Assembly (NCBI RefSeq): GCF_027596085.1
Contig: NC_072451.1
Span: 8,890,013-8,954,012, forward strand
DNA from: Anoplopoma fimbria
Lineage: Eukaryota > Chordata > Actinopteri > Perciformes > Anoplopomatidae
Direction of reading: 5' to 3'
Length of the DNA: 64,000 bases
The notes under the pieces were generated by a model. It did not search any database, was not told where the DNA came from, and worked only from the letters and a program-made list of their open reading frames with translations. This document shows, in pieces, positions 28,742-40,600 of the stretch; position 1 is the stretch's first letter, and every line of letters starts with the position of its first letter. The position numbers and the translations under genes are program-made.

Positions 28742-29738
28742 CACAAACCCAGCCCCGTCTACCTATATGAAAACAAGAAATACAGTTAATTAGTGCTTAT
28801 TTTAAGAGAATGTTCTCATCCATAAATAAGTACATAAGTATCAGGTGATGTGATTACAAGATGTGGTCAGACAGAGCCAATTACCAGGAGCTCCAAAAAA
28901 TGTGGGAAAAAAAATGTGTTTAAGAAAAGCACTGTCTCTCTGCGTTTAAATAATGTGAAACCACTTGAAACTGACTTGCCATCAATACAACAGCTGTCTG
29001 TGGGGGTGATTGGAGAAGGAGTCTCAATGCCACTCTGTGCACCTGACAACACAGTCGTGTTCACTTCAGCAATTTACACAAAAAAACTGACTAGAAACTA
29101 AAATCATAGTTGCTGATCTATGCAGAACACTTTTGAGACTCTTTTGTTGTGCCACTTTAATGTTATTTGATGATATCTTAGATTTCTTCAACGGGTTATT
29201 TCATCACAGCTGGCCATGAATGTCAGTAGCAGACAGTACGGCCCTCATCTCAGTGCTCGCTGGGTAGGAATGGGATGGTGAAACAGCCCTGATGAAATAT
29301 TGAGTTGGGATTTGTGTTGGCTTTTTTCTTTCACATTTGAAAAGCTGCTTATATAATATTAATGGCTCACTGGCACAAACCCAAATAACACTTCTAGTTT
29401 GAATGTGTATGAAAAAGTGGATCTTGCCTGAACATTTGTGTGGACATAGCGCCACAGGATAGTGAAATTTATCCCTGATCAGAAGAGCTTTCTGCTAGCT
29501 TTGGCAGATATTCTGACCCAATTCTGATAATATTTCAACTTTATTCTTGAGAACAGAGATTTGTAGGATATATTTGAGTATGCAGTAAGTTTTGAACATG
29601 AGCAGAAATCCTGATGAACCACATATGAGCTGTTCAAATTCAGGGGTTTATGCCTTTTTCATTGACGTGAATAAATGCCACAGGCAGATCAAGAAACACG
29701 AAAAAGGGACACAATAGAGGAGGTAAGAGAACATCATA

Positions 29739-29760
29739 GGGTTAAGGTTAGGGTTAGGGT
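29739..29760 (+). repeat. short telomere-like repeat
   Basis: GGGTTAAGGTTAGGGTTAGG holds two to three TTAGGG-like units. It is too short to call an ancient telomere fusion. Confidence 0.6.
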
Positions 29761-29855
29761 GTGATGACTAAGAAGAGATAACATTAAATGAGAAAAGTTG
29801 ATCTACAGGAGAATAAATATATGAAAGCAACACAGAATACCTGTGAGCCTTAATA

Positions 29856-29895
29856 TAATGTATACCATTATATTTTTATATAATGGTATACATTA
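29856..29895. repeat. perfect 18-bp stem with 4-base loop
   Basis: TAATGTATACCATTATAT (29856-29873) pairs exactly with ATATAATGGTATACATTA (29878-29895) around TTTT. It is a strong cruciform or hairpin candidate in otherwise featureless intergenic DNA. Confidence 0.8.
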
Positions 29896-30059
29896 ATTTT
29901 CCCCTGGTGCCTGACTTTTGTGTTTTCCTTCACATGGATAAAAACATTTCCTCCATAAATAAAGGCATAACGTTTCACCAAAATGCAGGAAATGAAGTAT
30001 TATTACAATAAAACTGAGCATAAACATGTTTAACAATTTTCTTTTTGGCAGAACTTAGC

Positions 30060-31250
30060 ATTTTTTGCAATTGACAGGTCATCAGTTAACCAGCTGGCTT
30101 ACAACATCTCCTGGTCGATGTAGTTGAGATCCCACGGGGCCTCCAACAGAAGTGTCTTCCTTTTTTGACTCAATTCCAACAATCTTCTTTATCCATGCAA
30201 TTGCAGTTTTGCGTCTCTTCCAATCGGAGTAATACTTAATGAGCTGCACTACTGTTTGTATACTTATTGCATTTACAGAGATATCGTTTTTGACCTCTGG
30301 ATAACCTTCATCAATAGTGGACTCTACCCAGAGGGGCCCTTCAACAATAATTCTGGACCACATTTTGTGAAGTGTGGATATAATGCCATTGTACTGTGTA
30401 TTTTGCTTCACAAATGACAAATAATCTGTTGGCCACAAATGTTTGGAATAACTTGTTCTTATTGCTGATGAAGACGATGTGCCTGTCAAATGAAGGTGTC
30501 CCTTTCCCTTCACCATAGGAGCCCTGAGCCTCTGTCCAAATTAAACTCACTCACGTTTCATGAATTTGGTCAGTAAAATCAAAGACCTTTGCAATCAAAA
30601 GCTATCAAACATTTGTGTGTTCATGCAACATGTCTTCAAAGGCTCTTTCAGCACTCATGTGTAAACCATAGGCTGTATATAAAAAGGTGAAAACAGCTTT
30701 GTACGAGGTCCCATTTGGTGTATCTCTATCTTCAGATACTACATTCAGTGCCCTTTATTTGCACTTTTCTTTTCAACATTGTTTGTAGGCTTGCATGAAG
30801 ACTTTTAATTTTTACTTACATAAAGAGGTGGAAGTTGTCTTTCATTTTGTCTTTGTAGAATCTGTAGTGTGGAATTATCATTGCTTGCATCTGCAACATT
30901 TCAGATATTTTCATATTGTGACAGGTGGATTTTATTTTCCATCGATGATATGGGCTCCTTGAGCTTTGCATCAGGAATGACAACAGTTTATTTTGTCCTT
31001 GGCTTCTCAAAAATTCCATCCTGATCTAAAAAAATGTTTTGCTAGTTAAGCCCCTGAGGCTTCAATCGCAGCATCACTTTTCCTTTTCTCCATTTGTTGC
31101 ATTATGATTTCCTCTCTTTGTCCACTGCATGTTTCCATGAGTTCATCTCTCTTGGCTTGGGCTCGCAAAGAAGGATTTCCTTAATCTACTTGGCCTTCAA
31201 CTGCCATGACCTTTGATTGAGATGATTGATATTATTTATCCAATATTTGA
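30060..31250 (-). mobile_element. decayed BEL/Pao-like retrotransposon fragment
   Basis: On the minus strand, 30516-30082 is open for 144 codons. It contains GYPEVKNDISVNAIS, QLIKYYSDWKRRKTAIAWI and a preceding WPTDY, the order and spacing seen in the region between RNase H and integrase of fish BEL/Pao polyproteins (DPEVK...VNAI...QLI.YYS.W.RLK.A.AW). Further up (about 31160-31040) the minus strand reads AQAKRDELMETCSG and EIIMQQMEKRKSDAAIEA, a coiled-coil-like stretch that could be gag. Between them the frame is lost and no LTRs were seen. It is an inactive relic. Confidence 0.5.
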
Positions 31251-32753
31251 CACTCTCCACTTGTTGACACCATCATTTGCACACGTCAAACATTTCATGA
31301 CACTGTGAGAAAACTAAATCTCACCCAAAATGTTTGCCTGGAATCAAATTTCATGGTTTTCCTTTTTCCTCCACAGGTAGCAACTCAAGCAGAGTATAAT
31401 GTGCATCCGTCATTAATCTGAATTTGTGGACAAATTTCTCTCGATCATTTATTTCATAAAGCAATGCCTTTGCTGTAGGTTGATAACTGCTGGGACAGAC
31501 AAGGAGATTGGCCAGATAAACACAGGACTTTCAACCAGGAGACCAGTGTTTTTGTCCCAAAGTTACGTTAGTGATTTTTGTGAATGGGTTTCCCCCCTAC
31601 ATTGTTTACAGTTATTTGAGCCCAACTGATGTTTTTCCTGATAACTAAAGGCTATTCCTTTTTGGGTTTTTTTTAAATCCAACTTGGCAATACCTCTATA
31701 CTCAGTATTACAAATTCAGTTTAATATGGTAAAGTTTAAGATTTTAATAGTTTTATAATAGGGGATAGATAGTAAGTGACAAGAATCCATCATCCCACCC
31801 AAGATGCTATGAAGTCATATGTTTCTATTTAATAACCAGACAATGAGAACATAAGCAACAGCACTCTGTGTTCCAAGGTGAACACAGTTTCAGGTTTATT
31901 GACCAAACAGAAAGATGCAGTATACAGGTCCCACACACAGACAGCTAATCAGACAGCCAGGTACCAAATGAGACAGGAGGGGAGCTGTGATTCCAGCGGT
32001 TGACCTCTGACACATGCCTATCGGGGCAGTTCAGTTTATGGAACTTACCGCTTTCTCTTTCCTGAAGCTTACAAATCGCAATGCTTCCATTTGTGGTGTC
32101 CCTCATGGGGAGTCAGCTACGCTCACATTTGATCCATCAATAGGCTTCATTGGCACATTAACAAGGGGAGCAAGGAACTTGTGATCTAAATAATAGCTTG
32201 ATGATGAAGACCATGAGATGCAGTTAAAAGCTCCACAAAAAACTAATATGGACCGAGTGTTAAGATGTTGTCAAATGAACAGAAAAATTGTAAAACATGA
32301 AAGCAGTACACAGGTGAAGGGAAGTAGTTATTTCTAGGTTTAGTAAAACTGTAGTACATACTCACAAATACTGACCGAACTGTCCTGTGCATTTTTCAAT
32401 GGGCCGCATTCCATTTTTAATGTAGTGAAAGACGTACCCAGGAATGTGACAATAGTGCGCTCTTATCAGTTATCTTGACTGAATATTGTTCATATTTCAA
32501 TTTTTTTGCTGCAGTTGACACTGCCTGTTTTTATAACTTTGAAAAATAATCCAATCAAATGAGAAGTAGTAGCTAAAGGAGCCATATAGAGAGAAAGGAA
32601 GAAATGTTTGTTTGGCTCTAAGTGGCCAAAAACATTTCAACTCCAAAACTGAGGTCGAAATCATTCAAGGGAAACTTTGCTGATATTTTTTTTTTGCAAA
32701 TCTGCAGTTTCCCGTTCACCTCTCCCTCCTCCTGATCTAACGTGGGGTGAGGG

Positions 32754-32755
<2 letters not shown>

Positions 32756-32790
<35 letters not shown>
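32756..32790. repeat. (GT)n microsatellite
   Basis: A GT dinucleotide run preceded by a purine-rich GGGGTGAGGGAGG stretch. Confidence 0.95.
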
Positions 32791-32791
<1 letters not shown>

Positions 32792-33461
32792 CCAACAGTC
32801 CTCTGTAGCTCCGACTTCAGTTTCACTGGGACTTTAAAACATTTAACCATGTATTCTGTGCGGAATGAATGTCTGAGCTGTATATGAAGACGTCATGTTG
32901 GTGCCCATTCTTTACATCTAAAGAAGCGAGGGCTACAGAATGATCCTCCCACTGGTCAGCCAGTGGTGACTGAATAGCAAAGAGAGGAGGTTTGGGGTGA
33001 CAGTCAATACTTTAATGGTCTAACCGTCCATGGTGCTGCGAACATATCTTCCCAACCCACCCGCATCCAATCCAACACACTCCTCTCCATGTTACAAAAG
33101 ACATTTATAAAAGAACAAGCCACAGATATTAGAGGACAGTTTGTTTCTACAGGCAACAGATCAAGACAACAGCTATGAGCTTCTCCATCACAATTCACTT
33201 TTTCCCTAATGAGGCGACTTATTCTGCTGTACACATTTTATAGGAACAAAAGAAAGAGCAGCCCTGCTGATGGAGCAGCTGGCCTGTTAGCATGCGTTCA
33301 CACTGGTAGAATCAGAGTCAGAAGAGGGACCACAGCTCCGTTCATGTGCTGCTCTCCCTTGTTTCCTGTTCCAGACAAAAACACTGCAGCCATTCAAATG
33401 TTCACCATTCTCTAGTTTAATTTGAATGATGTGTTAAAAAAAAGTTACTTGCAACATTATC

Positions 33462-33492
<31 letters not shown>

Positions 33493-34675
33493 AAAAATTT
33501 GCCTGAGGCAATCTTTGTAGCTTCATATTACTGTATAGATGCATTTGGATATGCTTGCACTGCCCACTGCTGGTCATGACTGTTGAGTTTTTCAGTATGA
33601 AAGCACATTTTTCCCTCAGTGGTAGTTTTCCACATATGGTTCAACAGGTGTTTTTTCAAAGGCCCAACACACATCTAATAAAACTGTCTGATATCACTTT
33701 AGAGGATTATCTATGGAAGCAAAGAAAATGCACTAATCATTTGAATTTATAAGCACCTGAAACCTACTTATGACATTTAATCACAACTGATTATTTAATG
33801 TAGAACATCAAATATATATACACCTCATAAACCTCCTTTCTGAACGCCTATGCTTTGAATCTCCCTTTTGAAAATATATATTAATAATAAGTAGCTCATT
33901 TCAAGCTGCTCAATTCCAAAAACATTCTAGGGTTCACAAATTCAGACAGGAGATTCAAATGCCCAATATTCCAAACAAACAAAGATCCAAGAGTTCAAGT
34001 TAGTTATGTAAATCTATTTGCTTGGATTGGATTTGTGAAATTCATAATAATATATTTTTTAACTTAAACCTTCACACTACAAGGGATAACCAGCAGAGCA
34101 TCAATATCATTCTGTCAGTCATGTGATCCAAGAAAGTCAAGTTCCAATGAGACTCTAAAAAACTATTTTAGTTTTTAGAATTCTAAACCTGAAATTACTT
34201 GAAAATATCAAAGAGGGGAATCTAACCCACATAAATCGATGGCTCTCAAAGTAAAAATATTCCATTAAAGATGACGTATTCAGAAACTCTGATTATAATG
34301 GCCGTTCTTTGCTTCCATACCGGTCAGATTAATTTAAAGTGCCATGGACAGTTGACATATATCCATGTGGTATGTGTCTACGGGCAGGTGCTGTTGGCTG
34401 GAGAGAATCTACAAATACCATTAACAGCCCATTATCACTTCAGTTCACCTGCTGGCTGCTGTACTGATCTGCTACCTTCTACTGAGAGAAAAATAGAAAG
34501 AGACACAGAGAAAGATACAGAGAATATAAAACAACGTTTTTTTTTCTTTTTACAAGAGTCCTTTTGAGGGTTTAACCAACCCCTCTCATCTCCTTCTGAC
34601 ACACATTCCTCTCTTCCCATTTCTGTGTGTGCAGGTGTAGTCAAGTCCATATGTTAACTTCCTACTGGTATGAGT

Positions 34676-34735
34676 GTGTGCGTGTGTGTGTGTGTGTGTG
34701 TGTCTGTGTGTGTGTGTGTTTGTGTGTATGTGCGC
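34676..34735. repeat. imperfect (GT)n next to the rnf2 stop codon
   Basis: An interrupted GT tract starts directly after the rnf2 stop in gene orientation. It would therefore be an (AC)-type run in the first bases of the rnf2 3'UTR. Confidence 0.85.
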
Positions 34736-34739
34736 GTGT

Positions 34740-37640
34740 CTACTTGTGTTCTTTAGTAGGAGCAAAGTAGAGCTCCATGGGTTTGTTCACCTTCCAGTAC
34801 TTTTCGCTGACCAGCTCGAGGGAGAAGGAGCCGTTCAGAACCTGTGAACAGAGTGAACAGTTGAGACACCCATCAGGGCCTGAAGACCTTTCTAATGAAC
34901 CTTTATGTTATCCTCAAGTCTCTGTTGTTCCATTCACCTGTAGCAGCACAGCTGTTCTTTCCAAATATATCCATCAAATGCAGTACATAAGTAAAATAAC
35001 TGCATCTACAGCAGTATAGACTGGAAAAGAGATGTCACTAATTACATAGGGTAAGTGTAGGTTTTGGAGTATAGATGACCATGTTCTGTGCGTGTGTATA
35101 CTCACAGTGAACTGGTTCCCAGCAGTAGGTATGTAGATGGTGTACTGCTTCTCTGAAGCTGCCTCCACATTAACAGGACTGGCCTCTGCGTTTCTTCTCA
35201 GCTCCTCCAATGCCAGTCTGACAGCCAGGTACTTAGACAGGTGATCCACTGTGGCGTTACCAGACGTCTTGATGTAGCGAGGGACAAACTCCACACTGTA
35301 GACAAACACATAAAACATGTGTCAATGAGCAGGCAGGCACAGTTGATGAGTACATTGGAACAGTTCAGAAAACTCACAGTCTTGGCTGACTGATTGGAAT
35401 CAGCTGGAAAAATAAAAGGTATACGTTATTATTAAAAGATAGTATTCTATTCTAAGATAATAGTGGTTATTTGTATAAAATAGTTTTGGACTTGCATTTG
35501 TATAGCGCCTTTGTACTCTTCCAACCACTCAATACAAAAATCTTGTATTGCGTAGTTTTGATTATGTATTATAAGCTGCTTAGAGCTAGAGTTAGGAAGT
35601 TAAACAGCTCATAATTACCTCTCTAATATCCATTTTGTATTGCAATGAAAACGTCTCCATCAACTGACCGCTCAGAACTACATTTAACAAGATTACATTT
35701 GAACACATCTAATAACATTATAGTTTAACTTCTCCCAATACTTATTTTAACGGAGTAGAACATGAACACATCATAATGCAACTCAATGGAACGTCCTTGC
35801 GTTAGCTGTTAGCTCCAGGGCTTCCAACTTTGCTGGCTCTCTTCCTGCTGATTTCAACACAGATTTGTTGTTGACATTGTAACATCAACAGGAAGGGGTA
35901 GGCGGTTTCATCCGTCACCGTAGTCACGTTGGGCCGTGTTGTCTTTACTGTGATCAGCTCAGTCACAGAATCGCTTATTATTTCGTTGCCCTGTTTAGAG
36001 GTTGAAGCAGCCACACTGTCGATTCTGTACTACTACAGCTTATAAGCACGTGTTGTCCACAGACAGCCCTCAACAGATCACTTTCAAGGTCTATTTTTGC
36101 TGAGAACCCGACCAGAAAGTCCTTGTCGGTGCCCACATGATTTATCGTACAAAGCCAAGTAGACACATCTGCAGCCTACAAAGTGTTCACTAAAAATAAA
36201 AAAGGACAATCTGTAGTGGAAACATTTTCGGTCAAACATACTGGTTGTTTACAGAACTCGCTGCAAAATGTTGCCACACCGTTTACTGTAAAAGCTTATC
36301 TCAGCTTTCTGTTTCTTCAGAGATGCTTTTCCATGTGTGACACAGGCAAAGCCTTAAATCAGAGCTGGATGTGTGCCAACATACCTGTTGTGACCGTCAT
36401 CCTTCTCCATCAGGGTGGGGTGTGGCCTGAATACTAGTTCTATTTCGCTGGCCCCCCCATCGATCACAGAGTCCCCGCCCCCGTTCTCCGCAGCGTTATC
36501 CATGTCCAAACCGCTGTCATCACTAGTCTTGGTGCGCTTAATGCTCGGACCCGCCTCCTTGGAGAAAAGCACAGCATTTGATAACGATGACATAACAGAT
36601 CAGGACAGGAGGGCGTGCTCTCATCCAGGATCCATGTATGCTTATAGTCACATATTGGTCTTGCTTCTCAGCCGTTCACAGCAGCGTGTGTCTTACAATA
36701 TTTCCTCATCATTACACTAGTCTGGGCTAAACACTTAAACCAATACAACCAATATTTTCACTGGTGACAATATTACAACTGATTCCCAGGACAGTTTCTC
36801 AGGCTTGGCACTTTAATGTGATAGTAACGGGGACACAAAATGCATTCATCACACATGGTTTTCGTCACATTTGTTCATGTGTGAAACATCAACATACCTG
36901 GTTGCTGTGGACAGAAGCGTTGCTACAGTGGGAGGAGTCTCCATTGTCCTCCGCTCCGCTTCCATTCTCCACTGTGTGTCTCTTACCACGCTGCAGTCTG
37001 ACAGAAACAAATGCAAATTCGATTCATGAGCGAGACAGCTTTCTACGATTCTATTTGCATAATTTGTTTGTGTTGGGCTTCCTGTTTACCTAGTCATAGC
37101 CTGTATCTTCAGCCCCTCCTCTATGCTGTGGGACAGGGCTTGCTGGTTGTTGTGTTTGCTGATGCGAGCCAAGACTCTCTCTTGGTGGGCTTCGTACTCG
37201 TCACGGCTGGGATAAATCTTGCCTGAAATTGGATAAATTAATATTAAACCAACTTCTGGAATATTTTACACAATATTCAGATCATCCAGATTTTCTGTGT
37301 AGTGATTAAACCTTCTTTATAAAGTGAAGTTAATAAATATCCGAGTTGGTTGTTTTCATTTTTACAAGTCAACCTCTTTATCAGATCCCAACAAAAGGGT
37401 CTGTTGTGTCTTAAATGAGAAATAGCTGAGTGGAGGCCTCCGAAGTATCTGCATGTCCAACGTATCCAAAGAAGGTATTTCTGCAAGGGACTCCGTTTGA
37501 AAGCTATCCTATGTCCTACATGCGTATGTACTTATGAGGTATTGTGTTTTTTGTCAATAGTCTTTGTTCTAAAAGGTCTATAGCAGAGGTCACTTTTAGG
37601 CCAACCCCGGTCCCAGACAGTGTCCTATTCAGACCCGGAC

Positions 37641-37678
<38 letters not shown>

Positions 37679-40600
37679 ATACACAGTGGGTACGGAAAGT
37701 ATTCAGACCCCTTTAAATTTTTCACTCTTTGTTTCATTGCAGCCATTTGCTAAAATCGAAAAAGTTCATTTTTTTCGCATTAATGTACACTCAGCAACCC
37801 ATCTTGACAGAAAAAAACAGAAATGTAGAAATTTTTGCAAATTTATTAAAAAAGAAAAACTGAAATATCACATGGTCATAAGTATTCAGACCCTTTGCTC
37901 AGTATTGAGTAGAAGCACCCTTTTGAGCTAGTACAGCCATGAGTCTTCTTGGGAATGATGCAACAAGTTTCTCACACCTGGATTTGGGGATCCTCTGCCA
38001 TTCTTCCTTGCAGATCCTCTCCAGTTCTGTCAGGTTGGATGGTGAACGTTGGTGGACAGCCATTTTCAGGTCTCTCCAGAGATGCTCAATTGGGTTTAGG
38101 TCAGGGCTCTGGCTGGGCCAGTCAAGAATGGTCACAGACTTGTTCCGAAGCCACTCCTTTGTTATTTTAGCTGTGTGCTTCGGGTCATTGTCTTGTTGGA
38201 AGGTGAACCTTCGGCCCAGTCTGAGGTCCTGAGCACTCTGGAGGAGGTTTTCTTCCAGGATATCTCTGTACTTGGCCGCATTCATCTTTCCTTCAATTGC
38301 AACCAGTCGTCCTGTCCCTGCAGCTGAAAAACACCCCCATAGCATGATGCTGCCACCACCATGTTTCACTGTTGGGATTGTATTGGGCAGGTGATGAGCA
38401 GTGCCTGGTTTTCTCCACACATACCGCTTAGAATTAGCGCCAAAAGTTCAATCTTGGTCTCATCAGACCAGAGAATCTTATTTCTCATAGTTTGGGAGTC
38501 CTCCATGTGTTTTTTGGCAAACTCTATGCGGGCTTTCATATGTCTTGCACTGAGGAGAGGCTTCCGTCGGGCCACTCTGCCATAAAGCCCCGACTGGTGG
38601 AGGGCTGCAGTGATAGTTGACTTTGTGGAACTTTCTCCCATCTCCCTACTGCATCTCTGGAGCTCAGCCACAGTGATCTTTGGGTTCTTCTTTACCTCTC
38701 TCACCAAGGCTCTTCTCCCACGATTGCTCAGTTTGGCTGGACGGCCAGGTCTAGGAAGAGTTCTGGTCATCCCATACTTCTTCCATTTAAGGATTATGGA
38801 GGCCACTGTGCTCTTAGGAACCTTGAGTGCTGCAGAAATTCTTCTGTAACCTTGGCCAGATCTGTGCCTTGCCACAATTCTGTCTCTGAGCTCCTTGGGC
38901 AGTTCCTTCGACCTCATGATTCTCATTTGTTCTGACATGCACTGTGAGCTGTAAGGTCTTATATAGACAGGTGTGTGCCTTTCCTAATCAAGTCCAATCA
39001 GTTTAATTAAACACAGCTGGACTCCAATGAAGGAGTAGAACCATCTCAAGGAGGATCAGAAGAAATGGACAGCATGTGAGTTAAATATGAGTGTCACAGC
39101 AAAGGGTCTGAATACTTATGACCATGTGATATTTCAGTTTTTCTTTTTTAATAAATTTTCAAAAATTTCTACATTTCTGTTTTTTTCTGTCAAGATGGGT
39201 TGCTGAGTGTACATTAATGCGGGGAAAAAATGAACTTTTTCGATTTTAGCAAATGGCTGCAATGAAACAAAGAGTGAAAAATTTAAAGGGGTCTGAATAC
39301 TTTCCGTACCCACTGTATATATATTTGCAAAATTCTTGGGAATTATCGCATTTTGAAAGAGCAAGTTAGACATTTTCTCTAACTGGATCTCTATGGATTT
39401 TAAGTGAATACCTCTGGTTGTATAGGGTGTGATGTGCCAACCAATGAAAACACATTTCCATGTTCTATAGAAAACTCTAAAAGGTCAGGTTGTGTAATGT
39501 AAAAGAGAGGGAGACATTATTTCCTGCGTGGAATGGAAATTACGTATTGTAAATTTTGTAACAACTTCTGTGTCTAGTACGTGGTGCTAGAGAACACACA
39601 CCAGTCATAGGTCATGCTGATGTATATCATGTGTTGACCACACCGTGTACATTTCGTGTAAATCAAAAGGATCTTTGTCACCTACAGTTTACTTCCTCCA
39701 CAAAAGCCCAAATCAATTAACCATTGAGAAGGTCTTCAGATTCTGCTGACCACATCCATGAAATGGATCTGTTAAATTCTCTAGGTGTTTGGAATGGTTC
39801 ATCAAAAGGAACTTAAGCCCAACCATGGTGTGCGTTTGGGGGCCCTTTGGAGCCCGCTGACAACGGTGAAGCCCAATCAAGACAGAACAGTGAACATTTT
39901 CCACAGCTCTAAAACTTGTGGCAATTAAGACAACAAAATGTGAACATCCCAAGCCCCTAACAGTGATTGCTCACTGATTCTTTTTTTTTTGTGTGTTGGC
40001 TTCGAGTGGGTTGTCAGAATTTCCATGACATTCTCGTGGTTACTTACTAATCAGAGCATCAAAATTAGGGTCTGGACGCAGCGACCTCTTGGACACCAGC
40101 TTCTTACGACAGGTAGGACATTCTTTATTACTGGAAAGACAGGGAACACAGACAGACTATTATTAATGCAACACATTGCAAATGCATTATCATTTCTGTC
40201 TGGGTACGTTTAAAAAGGAGCAGTATTATAGCGGTAAGGTTGCAAATTGAAACCAACTGAATACCCCTACACTCACTCATCCCTTTACACCATGATGGAG
40301 AACTATGGTGGCCTTCCGCTATGTATAAAAAGCTGATTCTAAGGTAACCGAAAAACAACGTTTCTCAGTTTTAGGTGATTATAGACTAATAATAGCATAG
40401 TTATAAATATTATGATATATTTCTGCCAACCAATATACCCCCCTTTATCCCACACACTGAACCTTTAAATCAAACAATGCAGCTACGGAGGGCCTGAGAA
40501 ACACTATTCAAACCTAAATATGCCCTAGGTGTTTGAGGCTACAATTGGGTATTTTAGAGAACGAATTGCAAGACTATGCATAACTGATATTCATAAACCT

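Larger units (their letters stand above)
28421..34739. other. intergenic stretch between the C5orf22 orthologue and rnf2
   Basis: There is no exon with splice sites and conserved protein. The stretch holds TA-rich microsatellite (28667-28741), a short telomere-like run (29739-29760), an 18-bp hairpin (29856-29895), a BEL/Pao-like fragment (30060-31250), a (GT)n tract (32756-32790), a poly-A run (33463-33490) and imperfect GT repeat (34676-34735). The end next to 34740 is the presumed rnf2 3'UTR. No clear minus-strand polyadenylation signal was picked out. Confidence 0.55.

Noticed and set aside
37939..38232. Plus-strand frames within 37.9-38.9 kb
   Set aside because: They are antisense shadows of the Tc1 transposase.
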